DNA from: Bacteroidales bacterium | Lineage (GTDB): Bacteria; Bacteroidota; Bacteroidia; Bacteroidales; BM520 | Length of the DNA: 10,780 bases | Direction: 5' to 3' | Assembly (NCBI GenBank): GCA_023230285.1 | Contig: JALNXP010000062.1 | Coordinates: forward strand, 1 to 10,780 | Part shown: positions 6,562 to 10,780 of the stretch, piece by piece | Numbering within the stretch: the first letter of the stretch is position 1 | Layout of the letters: each line of letters begins with the position of its first letter | The notes under the pieces: generated by a model | What the model was told of the DNA's origin: nothing | What the model saw: only the letters and a program-made list of their open reading frames with translations | The model's database searches: none | Translations under genes and position numbers: made by a program

Positions 6562-7861
6562 AGACGGAATTGATTGAATCGACAAGATAGGAAGCGAGTT
6601 TCCCGCTATCTTCCCCGTTGCTCAAGCGTTCAAAGACTTCGTAGTATACGCCAGTACTGTCTTTCAATTCGGAATTCTCGAAGTTCGGATCAAGTGAGAA
6701 CCCGCCATAGTTTGAAACGAGCTGGTTTCCTTCAAACGTGAGTCCTTTCAGCATGCCAAGGTCTTTGAGTGTCTTAACTGCTGCTTTGTTGGCGAGCATG
6801 CCACGTTCAGTGCTGCAAATTTTCACGCCTTCTGGATCGGAGGTGAGGAATTCGATCAACTTCGCCGCCGCCGCTTTATGCTTGGAATTCTCCGTAATTG
6901 CGAAGCATTGGGTAACCTTCGTCAGAGCAGCTTTGTATGAACCAAGATCAGGTGGGAACTGTCCCATGACAAATTCTTGATTTTCGCCCAGCGCATTAGC
7001 CATCTTCGCTTGTGCCGAATCCCATTCGTAAAATCCGGCATATTTCCCGGTAATCCACTTTGGGTTCTTTTCCACAACGGTAGCGCCGTCTCCTTTCATT
7101 TGCGCGATTGACGGAAGTACATGTCCGGTTTCAAGACTGTTAATCCAGTCTAGTCCTTCTTTGACTTCAGCGACGCTGTAATTTACCTGATTGTTCGCGG
7201 CCCATGGTTTGCCATATTTCGATTCAAGATAATACAACATCAACAACATTCGCTCGTATTCGTAAAGTGACATCGGATAGTAATCGTCTCCAAGTTTTTC
7301 TTTGAACACCTTACCCGCGGTCATGATTTCGGCGAATGAAGAGGGAACGGATAATCCTGCTTTGTCAAAGGTCGTCTTATTCCACCAGAATACTTTGCCC
7401 GTCATCCCTACAGGAAGGGATTGCATCTTGCCCGCAACCATTCCCTGGTCTAGCGTCGCTTGATCATAGTTTTCAAGATGCAGAATGTCCGCATAGTTTC
7501 TCAGATCGGCGAACTTTGATCCATCCGCGGAAAATTGATACATCCAGTTCCAGTTGATTTGCATCACGTCCGGTGCCGTACCGCCGCTAAGCTGGATGGC
7601 GCATTTCTCTGTCCAACCATCCCAAGCACCATATTCGGCTTTCACCGTAATATTGGGGTACTTCTTCATGAATGCGTCGATTGCTTCCAGTGTTGCTTTG
7701 TGGCGGCTGTCACCACCCCACCAACTGAACCGAAGTTCTTCTTTTTCGTTCGAATCAAATGCCGTTGAATCCGTTGTCGTTTCCGCTTCTTTCGCCCCGT
7801 TCGCGCCTACGGTTCCGAGCAAGAGTACAAGGACACAACAAACCACCATGATTTTTTTCAT
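6542..7861 (-). CDS. Extracellular (periplasmic) sugar-binding protein of a CUT1 ABC importer
   Basis: First gene of the operon, 439 residues, a family 1 solute-binding protein (UgpB/MalE-like) that would present an oligosaccharide to the two permeases. The N-terminus MKKIMVVCCVLVLLLGTVGA is a signal peptide with a likely signal peptidase I site after A20 or G22. There is no lipobox: the two cysteines sit in the middle of the hydrophobic core, so the mature protein is probably soluble in a periplasm, which points to a diderm host. The mature part starts after an acidic linker with ELRFSWWGGDSR, the usual first strand, followed by FMKKYPNITVKAEY and GGTAPDVMQINW, both standard for this family. 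The tryptophan-rich stretches fit sugar stacking. AGGAGG lies five bases before the ATG, the strongest ribosome site in the window. The leader carries a promoter and a 16-bp palindrome. The ligand is inferred to be a rhamnogalacturonan or galacturonan oligosaccharide. Confidence 0.93.
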   Translation of the reverse strand: MKKIMVVCCVLVLLLGTVGANGAKEAETTTDSTAFDSNEKEELRFSWWGGDSRHKATLEAIDAFMKKYPNITVKAEYGAWDGWTEKCAIQLSGGTAPDVMQINWNWMYQFSADGSKFADLRNYADILHLENYDQATLDQGMVAGKMQSLPVGMTGKVFWWNKTTFDKAGLSVPSSFAEIMTAGKVFKEKLGDDYYPMSLYEYERMLLMLYYLESKYGKPWAANNQVNYSVAEVKEGLDWINSLETGHVLPSIAQMKGDGATVVEKNPKWITGKYAGFYEWDSAQAKMANALGENQEFVMGQFPPDLGSYKAALTKVTQCFAITENSKHKAAAAKLIEFLTSDPEGVKICSTERGMLANKAAVKTLKDLGMLKGLTFEGNQLVSNYGGFSLDPNFENSELKDSTGVYYEVFERLSNGEDSGKLASYLVDSINSVYASNPY

Positions 7862-7883
7862 GTTAACCTCCTATTGTTTTTCC

Positions 7884-7899
7884 CAAAGCATCTGCTTTG
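7884..7899. promoter_or_regulatory. 16-bp palindrome in the operon leader, candidate operator
   Basis: CAAAGCATCTGCTTTG is two perfect 7-base half-sites around a two-base centre. It lies about 6 to 21 bases downstream of the predicted start of the operon transcript, a good place for a repressor to block transcription. An overlapping TTG-ATA-CAA dyad (7897-7905) resembles GntR-type half-sites and sits at the predicted start point. In RNA the same bases could form a six-pair stem with a tetraloop. The protein that binds is unknown; the GntR/FCD regulator of this operon is the first candidate. Confidence 0.5.
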
Positions 7900-7911
7900 A
7901 TACAAGAGAAA

Positions 7912-7940
7912 ATTATATTCAGTTCTGATTATTTTTGCAA
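7912..7940 (-). promoter_or_regulatory. Predicted sigma-70-type promoter of the transport and degradation operon
   Basis: On the minus strand a TTGCAA -35 box (7940-7935) and a perfect TATAAT -10 box (7917-7912) are 17 bases apart. Transcription should start near 7905, giving a leader of about 45 bases before the binding-protein ATG. The DNA just upstream is very AT-rich (7941-7980), which could act as an UP element. Confidence 0.7.
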
Positions 7941-7963
7941 TAAAAATATTTTAAAACTTTTAT

Positions 7964-8034
7964 AATGACATATTTATATTATAGTGTGAATTTATGGGAT
8001 ATATTGACAAATTGAAAAGAATGACATTTTATAT
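7964..8034. repeat. Imperfect direct repeat in the divergent promoter region
   Basis: AATGACATATTTATAT (7964-7979) recurs as AATGACATTTTATAT (8020-8034), with one base missing in the second copy and a 56-base offset. The second copy overlaps the spacer and -10 box of the GH105 promoter. It could be a regulator site, but the region is so AT-rich that chance similarity is possible. Confidence 0.35.
8004..8032 (+). promoter_or_regulatory. Predicted sigma-70-type promoter of the GH105 gene
   Basis: A perfect TTGACA -35 box (8004-8009) is followed after 17 bases by TTTTAT (8027-8032), a four-of-six match to the -10 consensus. Transcription would start near 8039, leaving a leader of about 30 bases. 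It diverges from the operon promoter with about 130 bases between the two start points. Confidence 0.6.
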
Positions 8035-8067
8035 GGTCTATAGAAAAACTATTGGAGAGAAGCTTCA

Positions 8068-9249
8068 GTGATGGATAACCGAATCACACCATATCAAATG
8101 CTGTCGGAACGGATGGCTCGTTCAATTATCAGAAGAGCAGACGTAGAATTAACAGATTACACCTATGTTACAGGACTTGGCCTGGAATGCGTTGGCAGAT
8201 GCGCTTCCGCCCTGCATCACGAGGAATGGTGGACTTGGGTCGGAGAATGGTTTGGCCACTTCCTTCATGAAAATGGAGAACTTGATGGCTATTCCATTGA
8301 AGAATACAGTTTCGATCAATTGAGTCCGGGGAAATGCTTTTTCCATTTGTATCAGGTTACGGGAAATCCGAAGTACAAAATAGCGATGGACATCATGTAT
8401 CAACAGATTCTCACGCAACCAAGAACGCAAAGCGGTGGATTCTGGCACAAGAAAATTTATCCGAACCAGATGTGGCTTGATGGATTGTATATGTATGGAA
8501 CGTTTCTTATGCAATATGCATCCCTGTATGGCGATTTTCCCCATGCCGTTCGTGAAATGGTGTTCCAATTCGATTTGATGTATGAGAAAGCGCTCAATTC
8601 TCGAAACGGTTTGTTGTATCATGCGTGGGATGAATCAAGAAAAATGCCTTGGAGCGACATCCATACAGGTTGTTCCTCCTGTGTATGGGGAAGAGCAGAA
8701 GGATGGTACTGCATGGCGTTGGTCGAAGTCCTTGACCTGATCCCCGAAACAAAAGAGTTTTCTGCGCCACGTGCTCGCCTTATCGAACTGTCCAATCGCC
8801 TTGCCCAAGCTTTATTTGCCGTCCAGGATGATGAAAGTGGCCTGTGGTATCAGGTTCTTGATCAAGGTGGAAGGATGTACAATTATCTCGAGACGTCTGC
8901 TTCGACAATGTTCGTTTATTTCCTTTTCCATATGGTCCATCGGGGGTATGCGTATCATCCTGAAATTGTTCGAAAAGCTGCTTGGATGGGATGGAAAGGT
9001 CTACTGAAATACAAGGTAACGAGCGATGAAGATGGAGAACTTCACATGAAGGATATTTGCAAAGGGGCGGGAGTAGGACAATATGCCCTTGATAAACCCT
9101 ATCGTGACGGTACCTACGAGTACTACACAGAACGGGAACCTAAAGTCATGGATAACCCTCAGGGAACCGGTGTGTTTATCCTTGCGGCTTTGGAAGTAGC
9201 GCAAGAACCGGTCAATGGTATGGAGAAAAGTCCAGAAAGTCTCCGTTGA
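8068..9249 (+). CDS. GH105 unsaturated rhamnogalacturonyl/glycuronyl hydrolase
   Basis: A cytoplasmic 393-residue glycoside hydrolase of family 105 (YteR/YesR type). These enzymes remove the 4,5-unsaturated uronic acid that a polysaccharide lyase leaves at the non-reducing end. The (alpha/alpha)6-barrel family signatures are visible: NQMWLDGLYM (133-142), whose aspartate D138 corresponds to the catalytic Asp143 of YteR; SGGFWHK upstream of it (122-128); WGRAEGWY; and ETSAS followed by a hydrophobic helix. Length is normal for the family and there is no signal peptide, so the substrate must be imported. It is transcribed away from the transport operon from its own promoter. The start is either the GTG at 8068, ten bases after GGAG, or the adjacent ATG at 8071; the two differ by one residue. 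Rhamnogalacturonan fragments are the likely substrate because of the GH28 partner, although some GH105 enzymes take other unsaturated glycuronides. Confidence 0.93.
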   Translation: MMDNRITPYQMLSERMARSIIRRADVELTDYTYVTGLGLECVGRCASALHHEEWWTWVGEWFGHFLHENGELDGYSIEEYSFDQLSPGKCFFHLYQVTGNPKYKIAMDIMYQQILTQPRTQSGGFWHKKIYPNQMWLDGLYMYGTFLMQYASLYGDFPHAVREMVFQFDLMYEKALNSRNGLLYHAWDESRKMPWSDIHTGCSSCVWGRAEGWYCMALVEVLDLIPETKEFSAPRARLIELSNRLAQALFAVQDDESGLWYQVLDQGGRMYNYLETSASTMFVYFLFHMVHRGYAYHPEIVRKAAWMGWKGLLKYKVTSDEDGELHMKDICKGAGVGQYALDKPYRDGTYEYYTEREPKVMDNPQGTGVFILAALEVAQEPVNGMEKSPESLR

Positions 9250-9313
9250 TGAACCTGTTTATGTTTTTTGTACCCATAACATTGGGAATTTGGATTGCAT
9301 ATCATCTTCAGAG

Positions 9314-9342
9314 ATCTAGAACCTGAATTCCCTGTTCTGGAT
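9314..9342 (+). terminator. Possible weak terminator after the GH105 gene
   Basis: ATCTAGAAC and GTTCTGGAT pair over nine positions, one of them a G-U wobble, around an 11-base loop, about 65 bases after the GH105 stop. A run of six T follows only after about 14 bases (9357-9362), so it is not a canonical intrinsic terminator. No better candidate lies between 9250 and 9384. Confidence 0.3.
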
Positions 9343-9384
9343 ATAATTGTTTGTGGTTTTTTATTGTTTGGAAATAAGTTGGGG

Positions 9385-9427
9385 GACTGGGCCCCATTCC
9401 CGAACCGAAAAGGAAGCGGGGCCGGTC
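9385..9427 (-). terminator. GC-rich hairpin downstream of the AraC-type gene, terminator-like but without a U-run
   Basis: GGCCCC (9390-9395) pairs with GGGGCC (9418-9423), extended by four outer pairs (9385-9388 with 9424-9427, past one bulged G) and an inner TTCC/GGAA stem (9397-9400 with 9412-9415). It begins 24 bases after the stop codon of the minus-strand AraC-type gene, where a terminator is expected. Neither strand has a T-run directly after it, so efficient intrinsic termination is doubtful. Confidence 0.35.
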
Positions 9428-9451
9428 ATTCCGTCCGGTCCCGTGATCCGC

Positions 9452-10309
9452 TCAGCTTTTCTTCACGATCGGTATCCAGATTTCGAACTCTTGATTCAGG
9501 GAATTCCCGTTGCTAAGGTACCGTTCGATATCCGGAGCATCGCCGAATTCATATCCTGAGGACGGCAACCACTCACTCATTACTTGTCGGTACAGGGCGT
9601 GGATGGTATCGGGCATTCGTCCTCTGCCTGGGAAAATCGCCCATGTTGCGGAAGGTACGGACATCGTTCGCAACCCCGCGGGTCCGGGCCCTTCCGATGC
9701 CGCGGCGATGGCATATTCGATATGGTCGGCATCCGTCCCGCTACAAATACCCAACAATCCTTTCGGTTCTTTCCCAATGAGGGCGCATATCCGTTCCAGA
9801 CTTCCATCCCGTGTCGCTTTGTCCCAGAATTTCGGGATGCTTGAGAAACTTTCCTTTGATTCCTTTCCTGTCGCGAAAGAAATCCCGACGACCGAGAACG
9901 ACGGTTTCGTTTCGATACGATACTCCATTCCATACGCTCCTTGTATGCTCATGACGAATGTGATGGGGAAATAGGCTTTCAGCGCCATTCCCTCCCTGCG
10001 CGAAGCGGAAGGCGTCACGCCGTGCAGGTTCCTGAACGCCCGGTTGAACGCCGTCGGCGACCCATATCCGTATCGCAACGCGACATCCAACACTTTGTCC
10101 CCCGCCCGTAAGTCAAAGGCAGCCTTCGTAAGCTGACGCCTGCGGATGTACTCGGAAAGCGGGACATCCGCAATATAGGCGAACATACGAAGGAAATGAT
10201 ACGTAGAGCAGCCGGCGATCGTCGCGGCTTTTTCATAGGAAATATCATCGTCAAGGTGCGCTTCGATGTAGGCGACCGCTTCGTTCAACCTGTCGATCCA
10301 TCCCTTCAT
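9452..10309 (-). CDS. AraC-family regulator with GyrI-like effector-binding domain
   Basis: A 285-residue transcription activator of the Rob-like type. The AraC DNA-binding domain is N-terminal (about 5-106): a first helix-turn-helix around ISYEKAATIAGCSTYHFLRMF (23-43) and the second with the family signature GYGSPTAFNRAF and GVTPSASR (81-104). The C-terminal half (about 128-285) is a GyrI-like small-molecule binding domain, beginning MEYRIETKPSFSVVGI and ending FEIWIPIVKKS, which in relatives binds hydrophobic or cationic compounds. The start has an AGGAG repeat about seven bases upstream. Base composition appears more GC-rich than the sugar operon, with a different set of common codons, and it is separated by hairpins, so it is probably an independent gene not tied to pectin use. 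Its targets cannot be inferred from this window. Confidence 0.93.
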   Translation of the reverse strand: MKGWIDRLNEAVAYIEAHLDDDISYEKAATIAGCSTYHFLRMFAYIADVPLSEYIRRRQLTKAAFDLRAGDKVLDVALRYGYGSPTAFNRAFRNLHGVTPSASRREGMALKAYFPITFVMSIQGAYGMEYRIETKPSFSVVGISFATGKESKESFSSIPKFWDKATRDGSLERICALIGKEPKGLLGICSGTDADHIEYAIAAASEGPGPAGLRTMSVPSATWAIFPGRGRMPDTIHALYRQVMSEWLPSSGYEFGDAPDIERYLSNGNSLNQEFEIWIPIVKKS

Positions 10310-10780
10310 GGTAACTCCTCCTCCTTCTGTACATCAGTATGGATGTTGCCAGCATACAAATCCTCTCTTCCTTTGCACAATAATGCGAGATATGCCTATA
10401 ATGGGTATTTCGGGGTTTTTCCTGATGATTCGGTGGTGACGGCAGCGCTCTTTTTCGGTGAGGGTCGGGCGCCAACCGTGGAATTTCTCATCTGGGGTTT
10501 CGGATGTCTTTTGTTGTTGTTTCACGAGCTACCGGTAATTTACCTTGGCTGTATCGTCCACATCTCCTCGATGTTTCTGATCGAATATATGAAGATGAGT
10601 TTCCTTCTCCGTACAGAATCGCCACCTTTTTTGTTTTTACCGGTCATCAGCAATAAACGTTTCCTTATTGTGCCTTGTTTCTTTCCTACAATGATTAACG
10701 CAATGACAAGCGAAAAACAGGACTATTGATTTTGATATATACTGATAGCTGTACATCTATAAAACTGTGATAATCGATTG
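10310..10780. other. Gene-poor stretch upstream of the AraC-type gene
   Basis: I see no gene I can support here. The AraC-type ribosome site is at its left edge. On the plus strand TTGCAC (10373-10378) and TATAAT (10397-10402) are 18 bases apart and would form a fair promoter pointing towards the right edge, but no open frame with a ribosome site follows it. An 11-base palindrome GGTAATTTACC lies at 10534-10544. Open frames on both strands lack ribosome sites and family resemblance. Part of it may be decayed coding sequence or a leader for a gene beyond the window. Confidence 0.5.

Noticed and set aside
7942..7953. AAAATATTTT palindrome in the divergent region
   Set aside because: A 10-base dyad made only of A and T is expected by chance in such AT-rich DNA and is better seen as part of an UP-like element.
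8149..8622. 157-codon open frame antisense to GH105
   Set aside because: Lies wholly within the well-supported GH105 gene, with no ribosome site or family resemblance.
9510..9974. 154-codon open frame antisense to the AraC-type gene
   Set aside because: It is the shadow frame of a GC-rich gene; the minus strand has a complete, recognisable AraC plus GyrI-like protein.
10251..10525. Two minus-strand open frames (63 and 74 codons) upstream of the AraC-type gene
   Set aside because: Both are rich in Arg, His and Pro with no domain signature or ribosome site, and one runs into the AraC-type start; they look like chance frames.
10196..10729. 177-codon plus-strand open frame with hydrophobic stretches
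   Set aside because: It starts inside the AraC-type gene on the other strand, its AAGGAA touches the ATG with no spacing, an internal ATG at 10343 has no ribosome site, and the protein resembles nothing I know.
1..10780. CRISPR arrays, tRNA or rRNA genes, insertion sequences and transposases
   Set aside because: No regularly spaced repeats, cloverleaf-like gene, transposase frame or terminal inverted repeats were seen on reading both strands; this is visual inspection only.

Overview
The window reads as a bacterial carbohydrate-utilisation locus. Its core is a seven-gene cluster on the minus strand (about 7861 down to 928) that imports and breaks down pectin-type oligosaccharides, with one glycoside hydrolase gene pointing away from it on the plus strand (8068-9249). 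The flanks are unrelated: the 3' part of a membrane diguanylate cyclase gene on the left, and an AraC-type regulator followed by about 470 bases without a convincing gene on the right. The non-lipoprotein signal peptide of the binding protein, with an A-N-G-A-K-E end, and the general style of the genes suggest a spirochaete close to Sphaerochaeta. This is a low-confidence guess from pattern memory; a 16S or whole-proteome comparison would be needed.

Layout, left to right: GGDEF protein (+, 36-920); GntR/FCD regulator (-, 928-1599); ketose 3-epimerase-type TIM barrel (-, 1648-2478); GH28 polygalacturonase family (-, 2463-4052); ABC permease of the MalG type (-, 4049-4900); ABC permease of the MalF type (-, 4910-5833); a protein of unknown family (-, 5836-6561); sugar-binding protein (-, 6542-7861); a 206-base AT-rich divergent promoter region (7862-8067); GH105 unsaturated glycuronyl hydrolase (+, 8068-9249); an intergenic stretch with two hairpins; AraC plus GyrI-like regulator (-, 9452-10309); and a gene-poor end (10310-10780). 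The order of transcription in the minus-strand cluster is binding protein, unknown gene, permease, permease, GH28, epimerase, GntR. Most junctions overlap or are separated by fewer than ten bases, so it is very probably one operon.

How the genes fit together (inference): an oligosaccharide released outside the cell by a lyase or hydrolase not encoded here is captured by the periplasmic binding protein and imported by the two permeases. The ATP-binding subunit is not in the window and is probably a shared MsmX/UgpC-type ATPase. In the cytoplasm the GH105 removes the unsaturated uronic acid from the non-reducing end, and the GH28, which has no signal peptide, trims galacturonate residues. The epimerase, which keeps every metal and substrate residue of the D-tagatose 3-epimerase family at the family's own spacing, would act on a released ketose or related sugar. 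The GntR/FCD protein is the likely local regulator. The set resembles the Bacillus subtilis yesOPQR rhamnogalacturonan region in content.

The most interesting points are the unrecognised gene inserted between the binding protein and permease genes, the perfect 12-bp hairpin lying just after the binding-protein stop codon and inside that gene's reading frame, the 3-epimerase in a pectin operon, and a 16-bp palindrome at the start of the operon transcript.
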